Below are positions 12,237-24,749 of a DNA stretch of 64,000 nt, one piece after another (within the stretch, counting starts at the first letter, position 1; the number at the start of each line of letters is the position of its first letter). Origin of the DNA: Sinohyriopsis cumingii. Its lineage: Eukaryota > Mollusca > Bivalvia > Unionida > Unionidae. Below the pieces are notes generated by a model. The model searched no databases, was not told the origin of the DNA, and saw only the letters and a list, made by a program, of their open reading frames with translations. The stretch is taken from the NCBI GenBank assembly GCA_028554795.2, contig CM068838.1, positions 88,416,944 to 88,480,943 on the forward strand, in the 5' to 3' direction. The position numbers and the translations under genes are program-made.

Positions 12237-12957
12237 AATATCCATCTCACACTCTATCGCTCTGAGGGCAAGTATATTGCGAAGTTAAGTGTGATTCTGA
12301 CCAATGATGTATACTTTTAGTAATGGCAGCCATAATTAATGGCAAATGACCATCATTTGCACAAATCTGAAAGGCCTTAATGAAAAGATGTCTTCTGTTA
12401 AATTTTTTTTACCGTTTTTTTTTTCATAAGACATTTCACAGTTTGTCTAATTATAGTAATAGCAGCTACATTTGATAGCAAATTGACATTATCTGTATAA
12501 GCTTAAAATCCCTTCATGTCAGAGGCTATCAAATTTGGTCAAACTTTTGCATGGTGTTTTTTAAGATTTCATTTTTATTTTAAAATAACAGATACCAAAT
12601 TTGATGGTTGATTGGTATCATTTATATAAAATTTAAAACTCCTCATGCCCAAACACTATCCATTGATTTTGGTCCAATTCTGCTCAGCAATGTTTGAGAA
12701 GGATTCATTTAAATGTTTTTCTTTTTTAATAATAGTGACCATATTGGATGGATCAGAATTCACTGAACATATCTGAAAGACTTTGAAGCCAGAATGCTTC
12801 CCTGCAAAATGGTTCACAAACTAGTCAAAAGTTTTTGAAAAAAATTAGTTTTTGAAATAATTCTCAGTAGATGACACAGTGAATTACAAGTGATGCATAG
12901 TGGACAAAGGACCTTACAAAAAGCTCACTGAGACTTATGGTCAGATGGGCTAGTAAT
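12237..12957. repeat. Bivalve-type dispersed repeat with monomers
   Basis: Four diverged monomers of about 150 bp share 'aatagtgaccatattggatgg'-like and 'gcccaaacactatccattga'-like blocks. The stretch ends in an imperfect hairpin, aaagctcactgagacttatgg / tcagatgggct. Repeats ending in such 'agctcacc...ggtgagct' hairpins are very common in bivalve genomes (from memory). Confidence 0.6.
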
Positions 12958-13040
12958 AATTAACATTCTTTGAAAAGCACCATTAAATTTAATGTTGAAA
13001 TATAGTAACATTTGTAACAAATTTTAATACAGTGCCTTAC

Positions 13041-13136
13041 CTCAGCAGAATGAGATGGCTTCTTTTTTTTAATGGCTTCATAAAGATCCTTAATTTTGAC
13101 TGGGTAACTCTTTCTCTGCTGCATCTTTACATACAC
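13041..13136 (-). CDS. Roco gene exon 8: TIR1, C-terminal part
   Basis: 32 codons in phase 0. The acceptor is ttttgcag|GTGTAT and the donor GCTGAG|gtaagg. VYVKMQQRKSYPVKIKDLYEAI gives the final TIR strand (VYVKMQ) and helix, then a lysine-rich end. It joins exon 7 without a frame change, although 10.5 kb of repeats lies between them. Confidence 0.85.
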
Positions 13137-14617
13137 CTGCAAAACATAAAGTAGAATGTTAAATGGTGACATCAATTACATTAGTGCTATCTGCTAAATC
13201 TGCGTATCTGAACTAGATGGAAAAATATAAGCATATGATTTGAATATGTAGATGATATTTGATTGGATACATTTTCATAATGTGATACAAGAAACATAAT
13301 TCTTTCAATTCATTTATTCTCATGGTAATCACTTTTACCATATTTTTAATAATTACAAGTTCAGACATGCATCAGGTAAGAAGGCCTTGTTGTATTTACT
13401 GGCATGCATAAAATATTTCTTTTTATGTCTTTAAGTCTGTGTTTTGGAGCAAACACAAAATCTAAAAAAACTGGTATCCCACAAAACAAAATCACAATAC
13501 TGTACATGCATTATTGAGTGGCAGAAGCCATAAGTAAAAATATTACGGCTTTTTTTTGTACCACAAGACAAAAATATACTTCAGAAGCCATAAGTGAAAA
13601 TATTACATGTATGAGGTTTTTTTGTACCACAAGACAAAAATATATTTAATAAGAACTAGGGAAAGTAAATATTCCATTTTATGATATAATAACCTTGTTC
13701 ATAAATTGAAGTTTTGACTAGAGTCAGTAATATAAAGAATAAACTGATGTTGTGATCCTGCTGTGTTATTAAAATGTAGCCATAGTAGGGATGCAAGTCT
13801 GTAGAGAAACAGCCATCAGTGGCAAGTCAAATAAATTCAACGAAAATCATTTTTACACCACCAAGGTAATGCAGTGTAACTGGCTGCAACTAAGAGATGT
13901 GATTTCTGCTGACAAATCAAGGTTCACTATTTTCTTGTTGTCTTGCAAAAACAGATCCATTTCTGGTGGGAGTGCAAATTCCAGATGATAGAAATAATCA
14001 TGTGTACTTGGTTACATGTATGGAACAGTACCTACAGCTACAAACAGCGACAACAGTTTCGAAAGCCTCTTACATGCCTAATCCAAATGTACAATTGTGT
14101 ATGTGTTTTTATGACTGCACATGAGCTTTTACAGAAATTTCAACAGTATGTTTAATCCTGGCTGGCATATATTATGTTCATTCTTGCAATAACTGATACT
14201 AGAACTTTATATTGTTTTGCTTGGGACTGGTTCTTTTTTTCCCCCTTGTTTGTTTATTTGTACACAGATGTATATTCCTTTGCCTTGATCACAGGTGTGT
14301 TCGAAGACCATGCACACTGCCTCATGCTTATAGGACTGGCCTACTATTTCATTATATGGGCATTCTTTATGTTCATCCTTGAATTACTTTTCAGGCCATG
14401 CCATGCAAAAGCCAGTTTCATATTTTTCTACTCTTGGAGGGTATTACTTGGTATTTTGGTTTCAAAAATATGTTTTGCTTCTGTTTTACTCCCAAATTCA
14501 GATACTCTTTCACCTACTAATTTAGTAAATACAAATGCCTTGATTTCACCTTGATTTTCAAACACTTCATGATTGGGGATCATCCTCACTGTTCAGCCTC
14601 TGGTATCAGAGCAAATC
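13137..14617. other. Intron stretch with 60-bp duplication (13522-13644)
   Basis: The segment from cagaagccataagt to acaagacaaaaatata occurs twice at a 60-bp interval. The rest shows nothing. A 126-codon hydrophobic open frame on the plus strand (14174-14554) has no recognised likeness. Confidence 0.5.
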
Positions 14618-14619
14618 TA

Positions 14620-16345
14620 CTGTATATACTCACGTATAAGCCAAAAAATTTAGGAAAAGTCTGAAATTTTTAACGCTTTTTTCCCTCGATTTCCAGTATT
14701 TATTGCTTCTGTCGATTGCCGAAGATGAGATCACATGCCTAATGATGCCACATGGCTCATAAGATTTGTGCTGTTGTAAAGTGAAACATTTTTTTTCTAA
14801 CTTAAGTGGTAGGTAAATGAATGAAAAACATGTTTTAACGTACTTGATGTCTATTTGACAGATGTCCATTCACCAGAAAATGCAGCCATACATGTTATTT
14901 GAGCCATGGTGGTACATGTATTTTCCAAAAGAACTGCCATATTAGTAATCTCCAGTCAAGTATTTAACCCTCAGCTAATCAGTAATCATTAAACTCTACG
15001 GTATCGTACAAATGCACGCTAGCTTATTTCAGTGTAAATATGAAAAGAATCTATGTAAAAAAATTCAAGAATTACGATACTGAAGGTATATACAACAAAC
15101 AATTTGATTGAGAGTAGAAATACATGTACGATAGTCTTAAAGGAACAATAGTGAGAGGCTCCATAGGGGTTTGTTGCACGCACGCTTAGGAAGGGTAAAT
15201 AAAAGGGCAATATACTAGTCAGTGTGAATAATTGTAAAACAATATAATTTGTGGGATTTCTTTGACAGGTGTTTTAGAAGTAATCGGCAGCCACAGTTTA
15301 TATACTACTGTTGTTTAGTTGTTTGTAAAGCAAAGTGGTTTGTTAGCAGTAGAGTCTTGTACAATAGCTACCATATGCTTAATCTGTGGTAAATGCCTCC
15401 GGGATAATAGGTTTGTTTTGTTGCACAATGCCAATGACTTTACTAATACATGCCGACTCTCAGATGTATTGTTTAATGAGATATGGTAGTGGACATGGTT
15501 TCTGCTCAAAGTTATAAACTGTCACAATACTTGAATAATTTCCACGCTGAAACCAATCATATTTTGATCAATTGAATCACACTACCTGTAGTTTTAAAAA
15601 AACCCACAAATAAACAACAATGATAAATAATTATCAAATACAAATTGATAACCAACCACACATGGAAATAATTACAGGATAAGGTATATAAATAGTATTC
15701 TATCACTATAAGGGGCTGTGAAAATGACAAAAGGCGGGAATTTAATGAGGCCGGACATTGATTTGGTCGCCAAGTGGGTAAAAGAAGCGTGGGACTCAAT
15801 TCCATCGGAAATGATTGCAAAATCATTCAGGAAGTGCTGTATCAGCAATGCCATGGATGGAACTAAGGATCATGCTATATTTCAATCCAACAATGACAAA
15901 GAGAGGGAGAAGGAGAACGACACACTATTGGATGACCATGATGACAATGACAACGTATATGATGAAAGCGTGATGCCCGTAACAGAAGCAGAGTTTCATG
16001 AACTGTTTGGCGAGTCTGTAACAGAGCCAGATTTTGAAGGATTCTAAAAGTGATAGAACTTTTATAATTCATGATTTTAGAATGAGGATTTCCATTAAGA
16101 CTTAACACTTTAGAATTGTTTTTATTTCAACATATAAATTAGCTTTCTTACTTTCATTTTATTTAATAATGTGATTTGCCTAAATAAACGTATTCAGAAC
16201 TCACTTTGTGCATCTTGTGATGTACCGGTAGTCTAGAAACTATGGGTTGGCTTATACGCGGGTCATGCACTTTATAACAGTTTTACCAATTCAGTTTGTG
16301 GGGGTCAGCTTATATGCGAACGGGCTTATATGCAAGTATATACGG
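14620..16345 (+). mobile_element. Tigger/pogo-type DNA transposon, internally deleted
   Basis: The inverted ends ctgtatatactcacgtataa gcc and ccgtatatacttgcatataa gccc (rc of the right end) are flanked by TA on both sides (14618-14619, 16346-16347). The TA target and 'gtatatactcgcgtataagcc'-like ends are those of Tigger/pogo elements. The 1.7-kb copy keeps only the last part of the transposase, so it cannot move by itself. Confidence 0.88.
15724..16047 (+). pseudogene. Tigger transposase C-terminal fragment
   Basis: An open frame of about 108 codons with GGNLMRPDIDLVAKWVKEAW, then a region matching 'I..E.IAKSFRKCCISNA', an acidic tail and a final DFEGF. This is the usual C-terminus of Tigger/pogo transposases (helix, 'SF..C.I.NALDG', acidic end). 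The DNA-binding and DDE parts are absent. The frame is intact over its length; whether it is translated cannot be told. Confidence 0.85.
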
Positions 16346-16347
16346 TA

Positions 16348-18075
16348 AAGCAGGGATTATGCTGGGATAACCCAAGTACAGACCTTGGGATCACCCTGGG
16401 TCAATAGATTATTAAGGTGTATGCTAAGGCCGAGATCAACCTGCTTTAGGCCCAGGATTATCCTTGAGGTCTTGCTAAACTGCAGTTTCTACAAATAAAT
16501 AGCTTCCAGTGAAAAGCCAAATTTATTTGTTTTTACTGATTTTTGGGGAAGCCTCACCAAACTTGAGTTTAACCACTGGGATGCAAATGGCTGAAGATGT
16601 TTAGAATTAAATAATATTGTTTTACATGATTAGGATATTGTAGTTCTGTTGGCTGGAAAGACAAACAGAGAGATTAATGTATTAATGCATATTGCATTTG
16701 TATGCAGGTAATCACTGAAGATGCCAATTACAGCATACTTCTGGTCTTGAGTTGTATGTAAATTTTTGTGCTGATGTATTGCTAAACTCTATACCTACCT
16801 AATAACAAGAACTGCTCATATATGTATCTCTGACAGAACTGACCAACTATAAAATGTCCAAATGGGACTTTGAGATTTTCTACTTCGATTTAATAAATAA
16901 TTTTAACTGAAAGTACTAAATGCACACTGAACTAAATGCACACTGAACTTAGTTTATAAGATGTACATCACAACAGGTGTGAAACTGCCCTGCAACTTCA
17001 GTCAAATGTACAAGATAACCTACCTTGTTTATTGCCATGAGTGAATTTGGGAACAGACCAACTGATTTCATGGATAAATATTCCCCATTCAAATTACAAA
17101 GTATGTTAATAACTGCAATAAAACTCCAATGTAACATGATGATCAGGGTCCACAAATTGTCATCATGCTATGTAACATATTGTGCAATATGCAAACAAAA
17201 TTCAATTAACTAAATATACTGAATATAAACCCAGTTAACTCTATATAAGATATGGGGGGGGGGCACCAAACTACAGGCTTCAGTAATACTGCAAATTAAA
17301 CACGAAATGCATGAAACTGTCATTACATATGTAATATCTGTTTTTGGGGCCAGAGAACCATGCATTGGTACATGCATATACATGTATAAGAAAACAGGCA
17401 ATAATGTAAATTATTAAAGTACTCATCAACCAAACTCACTGAATCCATGATAGTAATTCCATCAAAAATGTGCACAAAGAAGCATAATTTCAAAAATTAT
17501 CTCTGCCAGATTCCATTTGAATCTCAATACTTAATTTTTGCTAATATACTCAAACTTATGAAAAGCTGTATTTTCCAAAACATTCATATATGCTGGACAT
17601 TTCCAAAGGGGCTGATTATTGACAGACAATACAAATTAAATCAGACTTTGATAAAAGATAAACTTGCACTTAGGCTTGAAAAATACTTAAATGCAAACAT
17701 CAAGGGTACTGAAGTCATAATGTACTTGAAATGAAAAATTCAACAGGTATAAAACTGTGTCAACCAAGTTTGGGAGTAACCTATTTGATTTTACGGGTAA
17801 AGAGTGATCTTCAAAAAAAACTAGAGTCATTCTCAAAAAGGACAGGGAAAGAAAAAGCCCTATCTTCATTAAAAGTTATTTTGATAACTATGACTTTGCA
17901 CTAAGACACAGCAAAAATGGAGAGTAGTATGTTAGATTGTAACATGAAATCCCTCCACTCCTACAAGGTACTAAATGGTTCTATTCCAGTTCAAGAACAG
18001 TACATGTAACTTTAGCATTGCAATGACAAGTGGACTGTGTTCATATGAATGATTTGTAGCTGATGTCTGCACTAG
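16348..18075. other. Intron stretch without recognised feature
   Basis: Nothing recognised except a short G9 run near 17250. Open frames here are short and without likeness. Confidence 0.4.
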
Positions 18076-18460
18076 AAAACAAGAGCCCCTCAGAGGGTCT
18101 GATGCTCACCTGGGTGAAAATAATTTCTAGGAATTCAAGATAGGACCATTTCTTCCTTTTAGCTGTCAAGTGTTGAAACCATATCTGATATTCTTCAGAA
18201 ACAACAAAATTTTCAATTAACTGCTGTGGTACACATATTGAATGTCAGCTTGGCACAATTTCATTTAGGACCAAGTAGACATCATTAGAAGTATTTTTAT
18301 TTTTAAAAAATGTCATAATGATCATCCATTCAGGAGGTGTAGTTACAACAACACTTTTAAGACAGTCATCATAGCAGCCATTTTCATTTAGGAACAACAA
18401 GGTATCATAAGTGTCAGGACTCTAAGTAACAGAAATGATCAAAACCAACAAGTTTTGTAA
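18076..18460 (+). repeat. Bivalve-type dispersed repeat, start
   Basis: It begins with the hairpin-like aagagcccctcagagggtct gatgctcacctggg and continues in about 146-bp monomers (cattttcatttagga.caa, acatcattagaagta). The same monomers return at 19340-19730, so one element probably spans the region and has been interrupted. Confidence 0.6.
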
Positions 18461-18576
18461 AACTTAACAAACAATTTAATTATAATAGTTAAAAATAAAA
18501 TATTTGAGAGGAACTTACAGTATTATGAAGTGAATCCAAACAATTCCTTACAAAGGTCTATAAAAGTCCTAAATGA

Positions 18577-18715
18577 ATGTGTGTATGTGTGTATGATTTG
18601 GATTTTTAATGTAGATTTAACAATTTTTCAGTCATATCACTGCGATGTCTGTAGTGTGGCAGTTTATAGTGATGCCTTGCACTGAGGCATCATGTCGCAG
18701 ACATGTAGTATGAAT
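18577..18715 (-). repeat. SINE-2 3' fragment
   Basis: It has the (GT)n end, gatttggatttttaatgtag and the 'ttgcactgaggcatcatg' block of the SINE at 61230, in reverse orientation. The tRNA-like head is missing. Confidence 0.8.
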
Positions 18716-19339
18716 GTAAATATCCTATCAAATTTAAAAACTGGAAATGTACTGATCCTCTAAGAACCATGACCTTGTCAAGATGGCGTTGTCCAGAATT
18801 CTTTTCAAATAATTCATATCAGTTCCAGAATAATGTTATAGTCCAAATAATGAGCACTTTCTATTTTCACTGAACAGTCCAAACAAATGTTTTTGCTCTC
18901 AAATAACATCTAAGTACAACATATAATATATCTGCAGACTTACAACAGGAATACAAGAAATGTGAATGACTCAAAAATCTAATGAAACTGAATGCCCAGC
19001 TCTTTCCTTATGTACTACTCATTTACACTGATTTTGGGTCTATTCACGTGACCTAGTACAACCAATGGGAAGGTACGGAATTATTCTGGAAACATTGAAA
19101 TCCCATCTGCCACAGAGTTATAGGTGCCATTCAAGTCTTATTAAGATTATTATTAATGATGGTCAATACATAAGTAAACATCTATTTATAGATCCTATGT
19201 AACTGTGCTCCTTAACAGATTGAAGTCATGTAAACAAAATTTAAATAAAGATATTCTGTATATCTTGCAGCCTTGAATAAAATTTTTAAAAATTTGATAA
19301 AATTATGTATCAGGAGTTTTAAAAAAATATAGATATACA

Positions 19340-19730
19340 TGTACATAACAAGAAGTCTATTGGTGAAAACCACATGTTAATGTAGCCATCCATTTGGACA
19401 GGAGTAGAGGTAACAGTATCTTCAAAGATATGACTTTCCATTCAGAAGGAGTAGCATATCAGGATTTAAAAAATGGCTGCTCCGATGGCCATACTGGATG
19501 TTAGATTGGCACCATTTTCATTTAAGACCAACAGGATATCATTAGAAGTTTTCTGGTGAAAACCCCACATCAATATGACTTTCTGCTCAAGAAGAGTTGT
19601 GATTAATGATTGTAAAAGATTGCTGCCACGGTGGCCTTACTGGATGTCACATCATCCCCATTTTTATTTAAGACCAGCTAGACATCATCAGGTATAATAG
19701 TACCAATTGTACAACCCCAGGTGGGTGGAG
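19340..19730 (+). repeat. Bivalve-type dispersed repeat, monomers
   Basis: Monomers of about 146 bp marked by ggccatactggatgttagat (19487) and ggccttactggatgtcac (19633), then 'catttaagaccaacagg'. They are related to 18230-18420. Confidence 0.65.
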
Positions 19731-22700
19731 CTTAAGGTGCAGGGAACATTGTATTCACAAATAAACAACAACACTAGCTGTGATTGGTGCATTATGAAAG
19801 AGTTGTACTTTCTGTGAGGCTGAGAGAAAAAATGAGCCTCTTGGCAACATGTGAGATTATGTTAATTCATATCTAGATCATATTTTCTATTTTTTATGAC
19901 TTTTTAAAAATGTGGTACACGTGGCTGAAAATGTGTCTGTTGTCACTAAATAACTCTTACCCATGTCTAGTTCCAGCAGAGTTATCTCTTAAATGCAATA
20001 GAGTACCTGGTTTTGTCCTTGTCAAATGTACAATCTAACATTGTTCTCTATGAGAGTGTGTGACATGCATGCTGAGGTAGGATAGAAAGTATATTTATTT
20101 CACAATAATCTTGTTAATGTAATGCATGGTGTAATTCCAGGAAGGACATATAATCCTTAAAGTGAATGTGTGTGTGTGAGAGAGAGTTGTATAAATGAAC
20201 ATTATGTGGCAGTAGAGCATGCTCACCTCTGTTTATATATATAAAAAAAACAGTAGTAAGTAAGCCAGAAAGTTTGTTTATTTTGTTAAGAAAAGGAAGC
20301 AATGAGTATCAATGTGGCTAAGTTGAATTAAGCTATAACTGTCGCCATGAGGTGTCGACGTTATGCATGCAACCAAGATAAAAATTTAATATGTATAAAC
20401 TAGCATCTGTTAAAATTAAAGCCCATCATGAACACTGTGCAAATAATTCTTAATACTAATAGATAATATAAAGATGATATAATTTCAATGTTCACCACAA
20501 ATATGTGATTCACTTAAAAGTTCAATTACAAAATAATATATATTTAAGTTCAACCACTACCTTTTTCTTCTGGTAATTTCAATTTTGTTCTGGTAATTCC
20601 CTTCGCTAAATCTAGGGAATGGACTTTGAAGGAAAACAAGGAATCTGACTATGATGTCCGGATACTTTTTATCACTTAAGTGTCAAAAAGTATACAAGAT
20701 CATATGGCATAAAACTGTCAATTCATTCACAAGTCAAACAGTCATAACAATCATAATCCAATTCATTTAATGTGTATTTGATATTTTTAAAAAGCATTAT
20801 ACTACTACTAATAATAATGCTTTAAACTGGAGAATTTATGGGTTGATTTTTAAATGAAAATAATATAGTTTCAATTTGAGACACAAACATGCACACATAC
20901 TTTCCTGTCAATTTAGGCACCTGAATTGATGCATCCATAATGGGATACTGCTTGCTAGAAATAGGGATTGTAAATTCGAGCTTTCTGATTTCAATGTACC
21001 AAAGAGCTCTTCAACAATAGTTATCGAACAGGCCTATTCTTACAAAGCAGTCTGTCTATTTAGAATATTCCAGACTTTTATGATGATTGGAATTTAAAGA
21101 GATGATAATAAAAATGACACACAACATTTTATTAATTTATTTTTATCTGATTTTTAATGAACCAGAAAAGCATAATCCATTTACATGCAATCATTACAGG
21201 TAATTAGGCAAAAAAGAAGTGTAATGGTTATGCCAAAAGCCTAGTGGTTGTAATGTAACAAACAGTATCACAGACAGATATATTAGTATCGATATCAATG
21301 ATCTTGAGCCATTCTTTTGGTCACCAGCAGGCAACTGTTCTGCAAAATTTTCTCGCCAATTAGAACAGATGACAGAAAGTGGAGTCTGATTTTAATCATA
21401 TGGGTACAGCCATATGATAACTTCAAAACTTGCAAGAAAGAGGTTATATTTATATTTGTGGAGTTAACTGAGACAAGATGAAGTGAAGTGGGTTTACATG
21501 TATGTGGTATTGAATAAAAATGTCCCTGACAATTCAGGTCATAAACTTATTCCAACAATAGCATTGTTTCATGTATGGGTGTGTATGATGGTTGGAAAGT
21601 AGCTGTTTGTTGTTTATTGTTTTCCCTTACATAGGTAGGTAAATTAATTGATTTATAAACTCTGGTGAGAAACATTTTTAGACCAGCATATCATTCGGTG
21701 AATGGTGTCTTTGCCAGATGACTGAGGAAACATCTGTTGGTTATGTTTACCCTGACTCAGTAATGACTGTACACAGAATGCATTCAAGACAAATGCAACA
21801 AAGTCTTACTGGATTTACTATTGATTAAGAAGGTAATACCTTTCCAAAAATAAGCAAGAAGCAGTGATATATTTCTTCTCCAAGAATATAACATATCTTG
21901 CCAAATTATTAAATCATACTTTTTGTTTATTTTGGCATTAAAATGTTTTTAGCACTTAAAGAAATTGGTAAAATGATTGCAAAATTTTGGAAGCCAAGCT
22001 GTGCAATATCCAAATTCTTTATAACAGCATATTTATAACAAAGAATGTTATAACATAGCTTTGTTGCAATGTATTACTCTGCACACAGCCAAAACAGGAA
22101 CTTAAGGAAGTAACAAGTTTAGTTATAACAGCAAACCGTACAACCCCATAAACTTAAAAGGCCCCAGTCCCGAATCATTATCCAAAATACACTATGTACA
22201 TCTGAGTGACATGCAGTTAATGTCTCCATTCTTATCCATATTTTCAGAAATAAGATTATTTCAGATTTTAAATACAATGGGTATTTCACAGCTATATATT
22301 GCCACTGATGAGTACATGTTCAAAAGTACCACTCTAGGATGGCAACATTTCTAATGTCTCCAATGGGCAAAAAATGTCACTTAAACCTTCACGAGCAGAC
22401 AAATATTACGGTTTACATAGAGAAATCTCATGAACATTTGTTGATTTCTAAATTTAATACACTAACAGCATTTCACTTACTAACTACATATTAGTCTGAC
22501 ACAGCTATTGTTGCCAACGATAGAATAAATTGTTGCAAAAAGTGCAAAATGTCACCAGATATTCTAAGTTTTGAATGAAAACAAGTCCTATGATCATTGC
22601 TGAGAAATTTTTCATCATCAGGATTCAAATAAACACTGCTGACTACAACAGTGTGAGTATGGAATGGATATGGTAACAGCCAAACAAACATGAACACAGA

Positions 22701-23127
22701 TGTTTGTATATGTATCTGATTTTCCTTAAGAGATTTTCTAATCAGTTTGTATTGCAACTGATGAATATTCCTAATTATTTTCAATAACACTAATATAAAA
22801 TTTATCAATGGTTCCATAACATGCATGTGATTTATCAAAATATTTAATAACTATGCATAACCTTCTCAGTTCATGTGTAATTATCACTCATATGTGTGAT
22901 TCCCTCTTCAATGGCCTCTCCTCTTATAAAGTCACTTTTCTACTGCAGATGGGGTGTCCTTATAAGAGGGGGATCACTGCACAATAAAATACAATTGTCA
23001 TATCATTTTTTATGTAAATGATGACCAGCAGCAAAGAAAAATTCATGTGAGAGAGACTTCAATGCCATTCTTGGGTCTGCAAAATTTGGGTAGATAAAAG
23101 AAAACTGTTTGTTGTGGCAGTGACTGG
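19731..23127. other. Long intron stretch without recognised feature
   Basis: AT-rich, with only a short (GT)n/(GA)n at 20165-20190 and degenerate 'tataacaaagaatgttataac' repeats at 22015-22070. No coding exon with splice sites was found on either strand. Confidence 0.4.
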
Positions 23128-23330
23128 CATGTTGGCTTGGATGGCAAAGTTGGTAGAGCACCCTGCTAGCAATTGTGAGATACAAGTTTGAACCCTAGTC
23201 TAGCCATACTTGCCCTCCTGCCACCAGACCCCCAGTAATACTCATGAAAGTGCTAGGGGTCAACCATCTAAAGAGCTCTAAGATGTGATGGTTTTTCATT
23301 CTGCTTTTATAAAGAAATACCTGGGTTGAT
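23128..23330 (+). mobile_element. SINE-3, tRNA-derived
   Basis: A tRNA-like head with box A (tggcaaagttggtagagca) and box B (gtttgaaccctag) at about the spacing of a tRNA promoter, followed by a non-tRNA body. It does not fold as a full tRNA, so it is taken as a SINE. Confidence 0.65.
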
Positions 23331-23601
23331 GAAGAGACAAGGAGATTAGACAGACTAACATGTATCTGGAATATACTCTTTAAAATTTAAGTGTGGTTAT
23401 GCTTATTTTATCTTGTGACATTGGTGGTAACAGTTGGATCAACCACTTAAAGATCTTTTAGGTGGGATCCAATACAACTAGGAAAAATTATCCAATGTTA
23501 AAGCATCTGAATTTATGACAATCTGATATGTTTAATCCCAGTTGGGTCTTTGGCCTGGTATGAATGCTGTATAAGGTGATATGCTGATAAAAATCATTCT
23601 G

Positions 23602-23605
<4 letters not shown>

Positions 23606-23634
<29 letters not shown>
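23606..23634. repeat. (GT)n microsatellite
   Basis: About 14 GT units, 27 bp downstream of the TIR1 core exon on the minus strand. Confidence 0.95.
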
Positions 23635-23660
23635 CACACGTGAGACATAGTGAGTTTTAC

Positions 23661-23889
23661 CTCAATTCCAAGTTGCATACTGAGGAAACTTTTCTCCCAC
23701 TCCATGTTGGTTCCCAATACAACTGACAAAATTGGTTTCCTCAGAGTGTCCTTGATGTACTGCACTAACTTTCTGGCATTATCACTGCTACATAGTTCCT
23801 CTGACATTCCAATCAGCACAACTTCGACTTGCTTGACAGACAATGTGAGTACCTCCATGTCAGCTGACTCTGGCTGGTCACAATAAGAC
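23661..23889 (-). CDS. Roco gene exon 7: TIR1, core
   Basis: 1 nt plus 76 codons. The donor is TTGAG|gtaaaa. The peptide includes VKQVEVVLIGMSEELCSSDN, then LRKPILSVVLGTNMEWEKS. This is the second half of a TIR domain: strand C 'VVL..MS', helix C, strand D 'KPIL.VVLG', and 'MEWEKS'. The glutamate often placed after the conserved cysteine in helix C of NAD-cleaving TIRs is not evident, so a scaffold role is more likely (inference). The acceptor lies in a 30-bp unit present three times in tandem. The copy nearest the exon gives the best match to the family. Confidence 0.9.
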
Positions 23890-23970
23890 CTGTGATACAA
23901 GAAATAGTCACAATAAGACCTGTGATACAAGAAATAGTCACAATAAGACCTGTGATACAAAATATTCAAA
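23880..23970 (-). repeat. Triplicated 30-bp unit with 3' splice site
   Basis: The unit caataagacctgtgatacaa plus gaaatagtca occurs three times in near-perfect tandem. Each copy carries a 3' splice site (ttgtatcacag|GTCTTATTG on the minus strand). Thirty is a multiple of three and the units have no stop, so use of the outer sites would add 10 or 20 residues (SYCDYFLYHR units) in strand B of TIR1. Confidence 0.9.
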
Positions 23971-24399
23971 CACTTCTGCAGTCATCCATTAAAATTAATG
24001 AATAAAACCCACGATAAATGGTTCAAATAATACCATTGTGACATCATGATATCAATGAGGCTTGAAAATCAGTGGTCAGAGGTCTGGGACCAATACTATT
24101 TTACTGCTGACCTAAATTAACAGCATTAGCACCTCAGACCTTCAATGCCTTTTAATTGTTCCAATAAATTCAAGAAAATGTGATGTTTAATCCTTCAAAT
24201 GTCTCAAAAGAATAATAAAGGTTCAATGACACAAAAAAAAATTGAATGTTCGCTAGTGTTAGACTGGTATTATTACATATTATTGGAAATCTGACAATTT
24301 AGCATCCAATATATAGAACATTAGTGTTAGCTTTTATCTTTGTCAATTAAACATTTGTCTCTCCTCAGCCTGAAGCAAAGCATCTACTGTGTGGGTTTA

Positions 24400-24650
24400 C
24401 TGAATTTTGCATGTCAGGCTTAGTTGCTGGACCATGCTAGGCACAAGAAGATCTGGTCCTACTGGTCCTGGTACTACTTGGTTTATGTGTACCTGGATAG
24501 TGTAAGGTCCCACTGGTCCTAAACTAGTGCCTGGCATATCTAGACTTGGGCACTTTGGAGTCTTACTTGTCCTGTACCAATGTTTGGCATATGAGAACCT
24601 GAGGAATGTGGGGTCCTACTGGTCCTACTGGTCCTGTACCAGTGAGTCAG
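24400..24650. repeat. Degenerate 'ggtcctactggtcct' tandem repeat
   Basis: Three to four diverged units of about 75 bp, marked by ggtcctactggtcctg and agtgcctggcatat. Confidence 0.6.
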
Positions 24651-24749
24651 AAACAAATTTTGAAGCTATGATCATATATGATATATAAATATAGAGAAAA
24701 GAATATCATAATATCTTTGCGTTATTTTTAAACTAAATTTGAATTAATA

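Noticed and set aside
14174-14554. 126-codon hydrophobic frame
   Set aside because: No family likeness, no splice context and opposite strand to the gene. AT-rich DNA gives such frames by chance.
23532-23969. 145-codon frame through the TIR1 exon
   Set aside because: The real exon is 23661-23889. The ends are intron, (GT)n and the triplicated splice unit. The start codon is not a gene start.
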